From contig CAZMGT010000023.1 in assembly GCA_964565895.1 (NCBI GenBank), positions 1-53,680 on the forward strand: a stretch of 53,680 bases of DNA, in the 5' to 3' direction. Position 1 is the stretch's first letter; the number at the start of each line of letters is the position of its first letter. Position numbers and translations under genes: made by a program. Source of the stretch: CAZMGT01 sp964565895. Lineage in GTDB: Bacteria > Armatimonadota > Zipacnadia > UBA1398 > CAZMGT01. Shown piece by piece: positions 16,017-24,176 of the stretch. The notes below the pieces were generated by a model. That model had not been told where the DNA came from, did not search any database, and saw only the letters and a program-made list of their open reading frames with translations.

Positions 16017-17126
16017 TTATGCGCTGTTCGCGCTCACAAAAAACGACCAAAGCCAGGAAATAATGCCTGAGCATAAGCCAAAACCAAGCGCCCAGCGGCC
16101 ATAGCGCCCCGCGCCGAGCGCTAAGCCGACCCCTGCGGCAACGACCGCCGCCGGCGCAAGCCACCACCGCGCGAAGACCACCGCGAGCAGGGCGACGACC
16201 ATGGAGATGGCTACGGCCATGCGCGCGGCGACGCCCGGCTCCGCGGGACCCAGCCCCGCCTGGGGAACGTCGTCGGCGGGGCGGTCGCCCACGCCCGTGT
16301 GCCGGGTAAGCAGCAACGGATCGCGCAAGGCTTCCAGAAACTCCTCTGCCGTTTGAAAGCGCTGGGCCGGGTCTTTGGCCAGGGCGCGCCGCAGAGCCAT
16401 CTCCACGCGCGGGGGAAACTTGCCCGAAAGGTCCGGCTCGACGTTTACGATCTGGTGGCAAATCGCGGCCACGTTGTCGCCCGAAAAAAGCTTGCGCCCA
16501 ACGAGCATCTCATAGAGCACGGCGCCCACGGCGAAAATATCCGCGCGGTGGTCTACCTCGCGCCCCTCCACCTGCTCCGGAGCCATGTAGTTGGGCGAGC
16601 CGATCATCGCCCCGGGGTCGGAGATGGTGATCTCCGAGGCGATGCGCGCGATGCCGAAGTCCGTGACCTTCACGCGCCCCGTGGGAGAGAGGATGATGTT
16701 CGAGGGGGTAATGTCGCGGTGCACCACCCCGCGGGAGTGGGCGTAGTCGAGGGCGGAGAGAATTTGCTTGGCGATGTCCACGGCCTTGTCGATGGGCATG
16801 GGAGCGGAGAGATCGATTATCTCGCGCAGAGACTGGCCTGTGAGATATTCCATGGCGATATACGGCTGTCCATCGTCCTCGCCGACGTCGAAGATGGTAA
16901 CGATGTTTGCGTGCGAGAGGCGGCCGGCGATGCGGCTTTCGCGGCGAAAGCGCTGCTCCAGCTCCCAGCGCTTGCGGGGCTTTATCCCCGCGGGCAGGCG
17001 GAGGACCTTGAGCGCGACGCGGCGGCGCAGAACCTCGTCTTGCGCGAGATAGACGACGGCCATGCCTCCCTCGCCGAGCTGCTTGAGCACGCGAAACCGG
17101 CCGATTTTCTTGCGCTCCTCGCTCAT
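16017..17126 (-). CDS. Membrane-anchored Hanks-type Ser/Thr protein kinase
   Basis: Eukaryotic-like kinase, 369 residues. Seen in order: P-loop LGEGGMAVVYLAQD, VAIK-equivalent Lys in RVALKVL, Glu in RRESRIAGRLSHANIV, catalytic loop HRDITPSN, DFG in VTDFGIAR, activation-segment SPNYMAPEQ. After the kinase domain (to about residue 280) come hydrophobic segments over the last 90 residues. No PASTA or other sensor domain is present. The catalytic-loop Lys usual in Ser/Thr kinases (HRDxKxxN) is Thr here, a change also known in other bacterial kinases, so activity is not excluded. ATG 17126 overlaps the preceding stop (ATGA) and follows GGGGGAGG. It is the last gene of a unit with a Dus gene and a 'quinate 5-dehydrogenase'-type gene. 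Confidence 0.92.
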   Translation of the reverse strand: MSEERKKIGRFRVLKQLGEGGMAVVYLAQDEVLRRRVALKVLRLPAGIKPRKRWELEQRFRRESRIAGRLSHANIVTIFDVGEDDGQPYIAMEYLTGQSLREIIDLSAPMPIDKAVDIAKQILSALDYAHSRGVVHRDITPSNIILSPTGRVKVTDFGIARIASEITISDPGAMIGSPNYMAPEQVEGREVDHRADIFAVGAVLYEMLVGRKLFSGDNVAAICHQIVNVEPDLSGKFPPRVEMALRRALAKDPAQRFQTAEEFLEALRDPLLLTRHTGVGDRPADDVPQAGLGPAEPGVAARMAVAISMVVALLAVVFARWWLAPAAVVAAGVGLALGAGRYGRWALGFGLCSGIISWLWSFFVSANSA

Positions 17127-18046
17127 CCGCCTCCCCCGGCTTGGGGACAAAGCTCCGTTACCCGCGGCCGCCAGCCGAGCTTGCCCAACACCTCAAGATA
17201 CTCCTCGGGCGTGGCCTCCTCCGGCCGCTTCCCCAAAAGAGTGAGCACTACGGCCTCCATAACGTTTGTCCCGAACGAGCGCCCGTCGAACTCCGGCGTG
17301 GAGGTGATCAGCAGGTGCACGCGGCGCTTTTTCAGCTCGGCGATGTCGTCCTCGGTAATCGTTTGCGTAAGAATGACCTTGCCCGCCAAGTCGTCGGGCA
17401 TATAGCGGCGGATAAAGTGAAAGTCGCCCGCGATAATCTTCGCCCAGCGATAGAACTTCTCGAACTTCGGGGTAATTGCCCGCTGGCGCTCGCCCGAGGG
17501 ATAGAACCACTCCTGAGGCAGCCGGGTGAGGATGGGCAAAAGCGTGCGCGCAAGCAGCTTTAGCGTCCACCAACTGCGGATAAGCACGGGAACCCCAAGC
17601 GCCCAGGCGACGTCGCCCATGCGCAGGTCGCACCCCGCGTCATAAAGCGCCTCGGCCATGCCGAAGCGGTCCACTGCGCAGACGACGAGCGCCGGCGTGC
17701 CGCGCAGGGGGACGATGTTGTGCTCGGCGATATACTGCACGGTCATGCGCTCCAGGGTGTTCTTCAGCCCGCTGCCGTCAACGACGGGCGTTTTGCGCGC
17801 GCGCGAGGCAAGTTTTTGCGAGCTGCGCCAGACATAGCGTCTGCCCGCGCAGTAGACGTAGAGGTCTACCCCGCCCAGGCCGATGGCGTCCACCTCGCCG
17901 TCGAGCTCGGCGATGAGCTCTGCCGCGCGGCGGAAGTCGCCGTCGGTACCCCGGCGCTCGATGAGGAACTTCTCCCCCAAAAGCTCCACCTCTACCCGCT
18001 TGTCCCTCGCCGAAGACCCCGTGCTCACGCTCACCACGTGCTTCAC
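17123..18046 (-). CDS. Conserved protein annotated in relatives as 'quinate 5-dehydrogenase'; function unproven
   Basis: Protein of 307 residues starting HVVSVSTGSSARDKRVEVEL and containing AELDGEVDAIGLGGVDLYVY, a pattern I associate with a family labelled quinate 5-dehydrogenase in Firmicutes and other phyla. I see no clear Rossmann GxGxxG motif and no shikimate-dehydrogenase signature, so that name should not be read as evidence of activity. The middle has LRMGDVAWALGVPVLIRS and the C-terminal third resembles a small alpha/beta domain (HLLITSTPEFDGRSFGTNVM). It overlaps by four bases with both the upstream dus gene and the downstream kinase, so the three are co-translated. The role is unknown. 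Confidence 0.75.
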   Translation of the reverse strand: MKHVVSVSTGSSARDKRVEVELLGEKFLIERRGTDGDFRRAAELIAELDGEVDAIGLGGVDLYVYCAGRRYVWRSSQKLASRARKTPVVDGSGLKNTLERMTVQYIAEHNIVPLRGTPALVVCAVDRFGMAEALYDAGCDLRMGDVAWALGVPVLIRSWWTLKLLARTLLPILTRLPQEWFYPSGERQRAITPKFEKFYRWAKIIAGDFHFIRRYMPDDLAGKVILTQTITEDDIAELKKRRVHLLITSTPEFDGRSFGTNVMEAVVLTLLGKRPEEATPEEYLEVLGKLGWRPRVTELCPQAGGGG

Positions 18047-19083
18047 CGCTCGGCCACCTTCAGCGATTCAAGGTATTCGCAAATAACCCGCTCCGCTTCG
18101 GCGAGCGAGGTTACCGCATGCGCCCGCCGGCGAAACTCCGCGGAGCCGGGCAGCCCCTTGCTAAACCAGGCCAGGTGCTTTCTGCTTTGCAAAATGCCGC
18201 TGCGCTCGCCCGCGTACTCCACCAGGTCGCGCGCCAGGGCAAGCGCCGCGTTAAGCCGCTCCTCCGGCCCCGGCGGGCGGAGCTCCTCCCCGCGCATAAG
18301 ATACGCCGCGATGCGCTGGAAAATCCACGGGTCGCCCAGCGCCCCCCGGCCAACCATTACCCCGTCGCACCCCGTCTCGCGGAGCATTTGCGCAGCGTCC
18401 TCGGGCGTGCGCACATCCCCACTGCCTATAACGGGAATGTCCAGCGCGGCCTTCAACTTCGCTATCTCCCCCCAGTTGGCCCTTCCCGAGAACAACTGCC
18501 GCCCCGTGCGCGGGTGCAGAACAACCGCGGCGACGCCCAGCTCCTGAGCAAGCTGGGCCACCTCAAGGGCGTTTTTGTGCTCTTCGTCTACGCCCGAACG
18601 GAGCTTAACGGTAACCGGCCGGCCACCAGCGCCGGCAAGCACGCCCTCGATAACCTCGCGCGCCCGGGCGAGGTCGGCCATGAGCAGGCACCCGCCGCCC
18701 GTTTTGCGCACCTTAGGGACAAAGCAGCCGAAGTTTATGTCAACAATGTCCGCGCCGGCGTCAACGAGCATCCGCGCGGCATGCTCTGCGCGGTCGCCCC
18801 GCGCGGCGAGGATCTGCAGCGAAACGGGCTTCTCCTCGGGCTTTACGGTAAGCATTTGGTGCGTGCGCCGGTTGGCGTAAAACAAGCCCTCGGCGCTAAG
18901 CATCTCGCCGCAGACGAGCCCCGCCCCGCAGCGCCGACACATTAGCCGAAACGGCCACGAGGTTATCCCGGCCATCGGGGCGAGCACAAGCGGGGGCCAA
19001 ATGTCCAGCTCGCCGATGCGCAGCGGGCGCAGGGCAACGGGCCCCCGCGTGGCGCTGCGCTGGCGCTCGTCGCCTCCGCTCAC
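18043..19083 (-). CDS. dusB: tRNA-dihydrouridine synthase (DusB-like)
   Basis: Flavoenzyme reducing uridines in tRNA to dihydrouridine with NAD(P)H. The 346-residue protein shows the barrel start LVLAPMAGITSWPFRLMCRR, the active-site Cys in DINFGCFVPKVRKTGGGCLLM-type sequence (usually GCP, here GCF), VTVKLRSGVD, AVVLHPRTGRQLFSG and the phosphate-binding VIGSGDVRTPED and VMVGRGALGDPWIF. GTG 19083 is slightly better spaced from GGAGG than GTG 19095; either leaves a short tail before the barrel. It heads a three-gene unit with four-base overlaps. Bacterial dus genes often begin operons with regulators, but the link to a kinase is not one I recognise. Confidence 0.9.
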   Translation of the reverse strand: MSGGDERQRSATRGPVALRPLRIGELDIWPPLVLAPMAGITSWPFRLMCRRCGAGLVCGEMLSAEGLFYANRRTHQMLTVKPEEKPVSLQILAARGDRAEHAARMLVDAGADIVDINFGCFVPKVRKTGGGCLLMADLARAREVIEGVLAGAGGRPVTVKLRSGVDEEHKNALEVAQLAQELGVAAVVLHPRTGRQLFSGRANWGEIAKLKAALDIPVIGSGDVRTPEDAAQMLRETGCDGVMVGRGALGDPWIFQRIAAYLMRGEELRPPGPEERLNAALALARDLVEYAGERSGILQSRKHLAWFSKGLPGSAEFRRRAHAVTSLAEAERVICEYLESLKVAER

Positions 19084-19126
19084 CGCTGCTTGCACCTCCG
19101 CCGGGTGTCGCGCGCCAAAGAATCAA

Positions 19127-19148
19127 GGCCGTGCCCCGGGCACGGCCC
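19127..19148 (-). terminator. Probable terminator after the lipoprotein gene
   Basis: Palindrome GGCCGTGCC-CGGGGCACGGCC followed on the minus strand by TTGATTCTTTGG. The stem is strong but the T-run is broken, so termination may be partial. It lies between the lipoprotein gene and the dus operon. Confidence 0.6.
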
Positions 19149-19213
19149 GATCCCTTGGCCCTCCTCTAGGCGGTGCCGCGAGGAGGCTGCGATCTCTCAG
19201 CGCGTTGGCGTCG

Positions 19214-19960
19214 CTATGGCGCGTAGAACGTAAACGTCATCCCCGTAATCCGCGAGACGCGCGTCTGGTCGTCGGCGACGAGGTCTGCGCGACCATCGGT
19301 CCCCACGACGTCCTCCATGGTTACGGAGTGGTCAAGCGTCTGCTCGTCGCTGTCCTCTTGGAAGGAGATCGTCGCCTGCACGCGCGTGCCCGGGGGAAGG
19401 CCGGCAAAGCCAAACGCCATGTCGCCCACCGTGCCCCCCGCTGTGGGCAGGATGAACCGGTCGATCGCCGAGGGGAACGTATTTACCCGGCCGCCGATTA
19501 TCTCAAACGAGAACTTAATCTCCCCGCGCAGCAGAATTACCTCGGTGGCCGAGGTATAAAGCGTCAGCCCGTCGGCATCGTTTATCGCGATGATAATCTC
19601 CGCCGTGCCGTCGCGGTCGGCGAGGGTAATCGGCTGGTGGTGGCGCATGGACAGCCGCCCACCCTCGGGATAGGGGACGGGGAGAATGACCGTCTCCGTA
19701 TGCGCAGGGTCGCGCACGAGGACGTTATCCAGCTGGCCCATAATCCCGCCGTTGGGAACGACAAGGTCCACGCCCTGGAGCGTCATCCCAGTGCGCAAGA
19801 TACTCAGGGCCACAGCGATCTGCGGCATCCCCGAGGGGTGGCCGCCCGGCGGTGTAACGCCAACGGTAGTGCGCGCCCCGCAGCCCAAAGCCAAGGCAAC
19901 CAGCGCCCCCAGCACAAGACAGAGCAAAAAACGCGCGGCGCGTGTGAAAACTCCGCTCAT
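19214..19960 (-). CDS. Putative lipoprotein of unknown function
   Basis: Secreted protein of 248 residues. The N-terminus has basic residues, a hydrophobic stretch (FLLCLVLGALVALALGCG) and a lipobox-like LALGC, predicting lipid attachment. The mature part is rich in beta-type sequence with segments such as GMTLQGVDLVVPNGGIMGQL and AEIIIAINDADGLTLYTSAT, suggesting one or two beta-sandwich domains; no family is recognised. ATG 19960 is preferred to TTG 19981 because AAGGGGAAGAGG then serves as its ribosome-binding site. It is monocistronic and divergent from the YihY-family gene. Confidence 0.75.
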   Translation of the reverse strand: MSGVFTRAARFLLCLVLGALVALALGCGARTTVGVTPPGGHPSGMPQIAVALSILRTGMTLQGVDLVVPNGGIMGQLDNVLVRDPAHTETVILPVPYPEGGRLSMRHHQPITLADRDGTAEIIIAINDADGLTLYTSATEVILLRGEIKFSFEIIGGRVNTFPSAIDRFILPTAGGTVGDMAFGFAGLPPGTRVQATISFQEDSDEQTLDHSVTMEDVVGTDGRADLVADDQTRVSRITGMTFTFYAP

Positions 19961-20304
19961 TGGCCTCTTCCCCTTCAACACGCGTGCATGCGATTTCCAC
20001 CGTCCGCCCGCCCGAGGCGAGGGTAACAGAGCGCCGTTTGCTCTGTCAATCGCCTTTCCCTGGCCTCGGCCGGCGCCTTCGCGTTGCTTTTTCCGCTCTC
20101 AACAGCAATTTTCCTGTCTTTGTTCGACAACTTCTTGCCCGCGCAAAACAAAACAGCGCCCACTTTGCGGAGAGGTTTGCAGGTGGCGAACGGGACCCGC
20201 GGCGGGCCTCTCGCGGGCGCGCGGCAAAACGGCGCCGGTTTTGCGGAGGAGTTTTTCCCCAAGCCAAGCAAAATCCAGGAAAAGGGCCGAAAAGTGCCAC
20301 AGCA
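19961..20304. other. Divergent intergenic region, about 340 bases
   Basis: No gene is supported here. The long plus-strand frame that reads into the YihY gene from 19960 has no family-like sequence upstream of 20305. The stretch holds two loosely similar copies of an A-rich tract followed by TTTGCGGAG (around 20148-20170 and 20222-20250). Promoters for both flanking genes must lie here, but none is clear. Confidence 0.4.
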
Positions 20305-21258
20305 ATGCGCAAAATGAGCCGCAAGAGCCTGGAACGCGCCGCGGATACGGCCACTGCCCCCGCTCGGGCCATCGTGCGCCTGGCCCGCCTCGTGCGCCTG
20401 GCCATCGCCAACTACGTGGAGCACCGCAGCGCGTCGATCGCCGCGGCGATCGCCTTCCACGCCTTGCTTTCCTTCGCCCCGCTGATTCTCGTAGTTTGCT
20501 CGGCGCTCGGGTTTTGGCTAAAGTCCGTCCCCGAGGCCTACGACAAGGTACGGCAGTTGCTCGAGGCCATGCTTCCCGTGCGCCCGCCGGTGGCCGTGGA
20601 GCGCGAGCTGGAGACCATTGTGCGCAGCCGGGGGATCGCCGGCGGCGTGGGGCTCGTCGCTCTGGTGTGGCTCTCCTCAAACGTGTTTCACTTGGTTAAC
20701 GAGGCGGTAACCGTGGCCAGCGGCGAAAAGCGGCGCTATATCCGCAGCCGGCTCATGGCCATGCTCATGACGCTAATCGTGGCGTTCTTTTTGTTCGTGG
20801 GCTTTGGCTTTGCCTCGCTGGTCGCCTTTGTTCGCGATGCCCTTCTTGCCCGCGGGTTTCTCCCGGCGCAGTCTCTCAGCGCCTATTGGTATCTCGTAGA
20901 TGCCCTGGTTACCGTCCTCGTCTCGGGCTTGACGTTTACTACTATCTATCATTTGCTCCCGCCCAAGCGCGTGCGCATTAGGGCGTCGTTGTGCGGGGGT
21001 TTTGGCACGGCCATTGTTTGGGAATTCTCGCGCCGAGTGTTCGCCTGGTATTTCAGCCACATTTCCACCTATCAAACGATCTATGGCTCGCTGGCGAACA
21101 TGGTTATCCTGCTCGTCTGGGCGTATTATTCGGCAATGCTTTTGCTGCTTGGCGCGGAGCTTACGTTTGCCTTCGAAAACGAGCGGCTTAAGCTAGAGCA
21201 AGAGCAACAAACGGCACAAGCCGCGGAGTCGAACGCCGCCCCGCCCGCCGAGCGCTAG
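20305..21258 (+). CDS. YihY/BrkB family inner membrane protein
   Basis: Integral membrane protein of the YihY/virulence factor BrkB family, 317 residues, with about six hydrophobic segments. Seen: SIAAAIAFHALLSFAPLILV (family N-terminal motif), GLVALVWLSSNVFHLVNEAV, LTFTTIYHLLPPKRVRIRAS and AWYFSHISTYQTIYGSLANM followed by VILLVWAYYSAMLLLLGAEL, all typical. An older RNase BN label for this family is known to be wrong. ATG 20305 is chosen; its ribosome-binding site is weak (AGGAAAAGGG lies about 18 bases away), so ATG 20314 is possible. It stands alone and ends 20 bases from a convergent gene. Confidence 0.9.
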   Translation: MRKMSRKSLERAADTATAPARAIVRLARLVRLAIANYVEHRSASIAAAIAFHALLSFAPLILVVCSALGFWLKSVPEAYDKVRQLLEAMLPVRPPVAVERELETIVRSRGIAGGVGLVALVWLSSNVFHLVNEAVTVASGEKRRYIRSRLMAMLMTLIVAFFLFVGFGFASLVAFVRDALLARGFLPAQSLSAYWYLVDALVTVLVSGLTFTTIYHLLPPKRVRIRASLCGGFGTAIVWEFSRRVFAWYFSHISTYQTIYGSLANMVILLVWAYYSAMLLLLGAELTFAFENERLKLEQEQQTAQAAESNAAPPAER

Positions 21259-21278
21259 GGCTTGGCCGCTGGCCCCCG

Positions 21279-21788
21279 CTAAAGCAGCGCGCTGAGCACC
21301 CCGACGCCGCCATAGGTGGCCAGCGTGCAAATCGTCGCGGAGACCAAAACCCCCAGCGCCATGGCGAGCAGCGCCTTGTGAAACGGAATGCCAAACACCA
21401 GGGCCATCGCCGAGCCCGTCCACGCGCCCGTTACCGGCAGCGGAATGGAGACGAACACAGTTAGCCCAAACACGCCGTACTTCTCGATAAGGTCCTTGCG
21501 CCGGCGGGCGCGGGCAAACAGCCAGCCGAACAAGCGCCTCCCCGCGCCATAGTTCTCCGCCCAGCGCGAAACGGGCTCGATAAGCAGCAAAACGGGAATT
21601 ACCCCAACGATGTTCCCGACAACCGAGGCGACGAACGTCACCGCCCAGGGCATCGTGTGATACGCTTGGTCGAGCACGAACCCCGTAAGCACGCCCCCGC
21701 GGCACTCGAAGATGGGCAACAGCGAAACGACAAACACCGTTGCCGGATGGGGCAGACCGCTCAAGGCCTCGACGATTGCCTCGCGCAC
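21279..21788 (-). CDS. Small multi-drug export family membrane protein
   Basis: Membrane protein of 169 residues of the family named small multi-drug export protein. Seen: LLPIFECRGGVLTGFVLD near the N-terminus (relatives have LPIxExRGAIP), several hydrophobic segments, VFVSIPLPVTGAWTGSAMAL and a final glycine-rich helix. Despite the family name, drug export by these proteins is poorly shown, and it may be a different transporter. It starts five bases after cdsA and is last in a four-gene unit. Confidence 0.8.
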   Translation of the reverse strand: MREAIVEALSGLPHPATVFVVSLLPIFECRGGVLTGFVLDQAYHTMPWAVTFVASVVGNIVGVIPVLLLIEPVSRWAENYGAGRRLFGWLFARARRRKDLIEKYGVFGLTVFVSIPLPVTGAWTGSAMALVFGIPFHKALLAMALGVLVSATICTLATYGGVGVLSALL

Positions 21789-21793
21789 GGCGG

Positions 21794-22639
21794 CTAGCTC
21801 ACTCCCACGCCGATGATATAGTGCACGTAGTAGAAAACGAGGGGCGCGTTAAAGAGCATGCTGTCGAACCGGTCGAGCACCCCGCCGTGGCCGGGAAAGA
21901 GGGCGCCGTAGTCCTTAACCTGTGCCTCGCGCTTAAGCAGCGAGTTAGCCAAGTCGCCCGCTTGGCCGACAACGCCCGTGAGCAGCCCGAGGGCCAAGGC
22001 ATGGTGCGCCGGCCAGCCCAACGCGCCGGCGACGGCTGCCGCGCCAACCATCGCTCCGGCAACCCCGCCGAAGAACCCCTCTACCGTTTTCTTCGGGCTG
22101 ACCCGCGGGGCAAGCGGCCGCCGCCCCAGGGAGCGCCCCACGAAATACGCCGCGCTGTCGCAGCACCAGCTCGCGGCAAGCACAAACAGCACCAACCCAA
22201 ACCCGAGCGAAACCTCGCGCCCAAACGCCACCCACGCCGTCCCCGGCGTTCGGCGAAGGAGCAGCAGGTAGCAAAACAGCCAGCCCACGTAGCAAAAGCC
22301 AAACAGCGTTGCCCCAACGTTTGCCAGGGGCGCGGGCTTGCCCCGCCGCAGCTCGGCGGCCATGCTTGCCAAAACAACGATGCTAATCGCCGCGCCCAAA
22401 ACAGGCCAAGGCGCCGACGCCGGCCAAAGGCCAACGCCTAAAACGAGCAGCACCGCCCCCGCCAAGGCGACGGCCTCGTGCGGCCTCGCCCCGCGCCTTC
22501 GGCAAACAGCATAAAACTCGTGCAAGCCGACGAGGACAAGCGCCAAAACCATTGCCGCGAACCACACCCCGCCGAGGTAAACGATGACCACCCCAAGGGG
22601 GATACCCACAGCGGCGGTGGCCAAGCGGCGGGCGAGCAC
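21794..22639 (-). CDS. cdsA: Phosphatidate cytidylyltransferase CdsA
   Basis: Makes CDP-diacylglycerol from phosphatidate and CTP, the branch point for membrane phospholipids. The 281-residue polytopic protein has the family signature near the end (FPGHGGVLDRFDSMLFNAPL), a preceding SPKKTVEGFFGGV motif and a metal-site-like CCDSAAYFVGRSLGRR. The GTG start follows the HEPN gene stop with no base between them (TAGGTG), and its ribosome-binding site GAGGAGG lies inside the HEPN coding sequence, so expression is coupled to the upstream MNT/HEPN pair. More usual neighbours (uppS, dxr, frr) are absent. Confidence 0.93.
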   Translation of the reverse strand: MLARRLATAAVGIPLGVVIVYLGGVWFAAMVLALVLVGLHEFYAVCRRRGARPHEAVALAGAVLLVLGVGLWPASAPWPVLGAAISIVVLASMAAELRRGKPAPLANVGATLFGFCYVGWLFCYLLLLRRTPGTAWVAFGREVSLGFGLVLFVLAASWCCDSAAYFVGRSLGRRPLAPRVSPKKTVEGFFGGVAGAMVGAAAVAGALGWPAHHALALGLLTGVVGQAGDLANSLLKREAQVKDYGALFPGHGGVLDRFDSMLFNAPLVFYYVHYIIGVGVS

Positions 22640-23116
22640 CTACTGTCCCTCCTCGGGCGGGGCGAGAAGTCCGTCCTCGCGCAAAATGGCCTCCGCGGCG
22701 GCGATATACTCCCGCGCGCCCGCCGCGACCTGGACCGCCCCGCGCTCGGAGAACTCGCTGCGATAGTCGGCCGTTTCGCGGAGGCTCATCGCGTTAACGT
22801 GCGCCTCGTGCAGGCTTTCCGGCAGCCGGCCGCGGTCTACATAAAGGGCCTTTATCGCCTGGGCCAGGGCGGAGTGGCTCCGCTCGCGATAGCCCCGGGC
22901 AAAGAGCAGGGCGCGGGCGGCGTGAAAAATGGCGTAGTAGCCTTGGACGGTGGCCCACTTAAAGCTCCCTCGGCGCAGGCTCTCCTCCGCTTCGCGCAGA
23001 TCGTGCCGGGCAGCCTCTAGCTCCTCGCTCACCGCCGCTTCGCCGTCGGGAAACCGCCTAATGCGCCGGCTCTCAAGCAGCCTTAAAAAGCGCCGCGGCA
23101 GCTCGCCCTCACTCAT
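22640..23116 (-). CDS. HEPN domain protein (putative toxin partner of MNT)
   Basis: Helical protein of 158 residues resembling the UPF0332-type HEPN family: FKWATVQGYYAIFHAARALL, then a basic RERSHSALAQ segment with an Arg/His pair suggestive of the HEPN active site, then SLRETADYRSE near the C-terminal helix. HEPN proteins paired with MNT nucleotidyltransferases are often RNA-cleaving toxins neutralised by nucleotidylation. Whether this copy is an active RNase cannot be read from sequence. It overlaps the upstream MNT gene by eight bases and abuts cdsA directly. Confidence 0.82.
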   Translation of the reverse strand: MSEGELPRRFLRLLESRRIRRFPDGEAAVSEELEAARHDLREAEESLRRGSFKWATVQGYYAIFHAARALLFARGYRERSHSALAQAIKALYVDRGRLPESLHEAHVNAMSLRETADYRSEFSERGAVQVAAGAREYIAAAEAILREDGLLAPPEEGQ

Positions 23117-23648
23117 CCTTCAAAACCACCCCGTGGCGGATCTTGTCGTAAAACAGCGGCTGCCGCTCGCGAAGCTCCGCCCATTCCACGCGGTCCATGG
23201 CGACCACGCGCACATCGCGCCCCGAGACGCGCGCGCCGGCGCAAATGCCCCGCACCCTCTCCGGCTCAGGCGACTGGACGAAGAGGTCGATGTCGCTCTC
23301 TTCGTCGTCTAGGCCCTGCGCGGCGCTGCCGAAGAGGAGAATGCGCTCGGCGTGGGGGGCAAGCTTTTGCAAAAGCGGCTGGAGGTCGAGAATTACCTCA
23401 AACACGCGAAATTGGCGCACGAGGGGATGGTCGCGGTTGGGGCGGTAAAGCCTGAGGTTGCCCTTTTTCTCCACGCGGACAAGCCCTTCGCGCGCGAACA
23501 TGGCCAAAATGCGGCTGGCCGAACTGGGGCTTACCCCCGCGCGCTGGGCAAGCTCGCGCTGGTAGCAAACGGCCGAAGGCTCCTTGACTAGGGCAGAGAG
23601 CAGCGCCAGCGGAGCGCGGTGATATAGCTGGCTGCGCCGAATTGGCAC
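23109..23648 (-). CDS. MNT-type nucleotidyltransferase with N-terminal winged helix
   Basis: Minimal nucleotidyltransferase, 179 residues. The catalytic signature is intact: LFGSAAQGLDDEESDIDLFV (GS motif followed by DxD). Ahead of it, residues about 10-75 form a predicted winged helix-turn-helix (YQRELAQRAGVSPSSASRIL and GLVRVEKKGNLRLYRPNRDH), so the protein may bind its own promoter. Family knowledge: MNT proteins act as antitoxins by adding nucleotides to partner HEPN proteins. It is the first gene of the unit with the HEPN gene, cdsA and the exporter-like gene. Confidence 0.85.
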   Translation of the reverse strand: MPIRRSQLYHRAPLALLSALVKEPSAVCYQRELAQRAGVSPSSASRILAMFAREGLVRVEKKGNLRLYRPNRDHPLVRQFRVFEVILDLQPLLQKLAPHAERILLFGSAAQGLDDEESDIDLFVQSPEPERVRGICAGARVSGRDVRVVAMDRVEWAELRERQPLFYDKIRHGVVLKDE

Positions 23649-24176
23649 AAAGACATCCTCCGTTTTGTGAAAGCTGCGTTCATTCTATCGAATTATCGTT
23701 GCCGCCGTCAAACCAGCCCGCGCCTTTCCCGAGCCGAACTGCTTGCGCAAGCGGCCCCCAACGCCCTCCAACCTGCGCGGCAAAGCCGCGCCCAGGGCAA
23801 ACGCCTCGCGCCCGCCGAGGAGCTAGGGGGCAAGCGAAGCGCTCCTCGCTGCGGAGCACACTCCTGCCGCGCTTTGCCTTTCCCGAGAACCGCCGGACAA
23901 GCGGCTTAAGGCGTGTTTGGAGCGGGAAAAGGCGCATGGCCCGCTGAGGGGAGCGACTGCCCCGCACAGCGCAAAGAAGGCCTCCCACCGCCCCCGCTCC
24001 GCGCCACCGGCCGGGGCTCGAGGCACCGCACGGGCAGAATGTGAGGCTTTGGCGGACCGCCAAACAAGCGGCAAAACCTTTCGCCCTCGCACGGGTGGAC
24101 TGTGATGGCCGCTGACCGAGCGAGACATCCGTTCCGCGCTGTAGCGCGCGTGGGGCGAGTGTGGGACTTGCGCGAG
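23649..24176. other. 528-base gap without a recognised gene
   Basis: The longest unexplained gap in the window. Short frames on both strands have low-complexity Arg/Pro/Ala-rich translations and no family-like features. The minus strand shows recurring pieces such as GCCGCTTGT followed by TGGCGG or CCGGCGG (around 23895-23915 and 24048-24075) and several GC-rich inverted repeats. It could hold a decayed gene or a non-coding RNA, but nothing can be named. The promoter of the MNT operon should lie near 23650-23700. Confidence 0.4.

Noticed and set aside
19960..20304. Upstream extension of the YihY-family frame
   Set aside because: No similarity to the family N-terminus; it is simply an open frame through a GC-rich divergent intergenic region.
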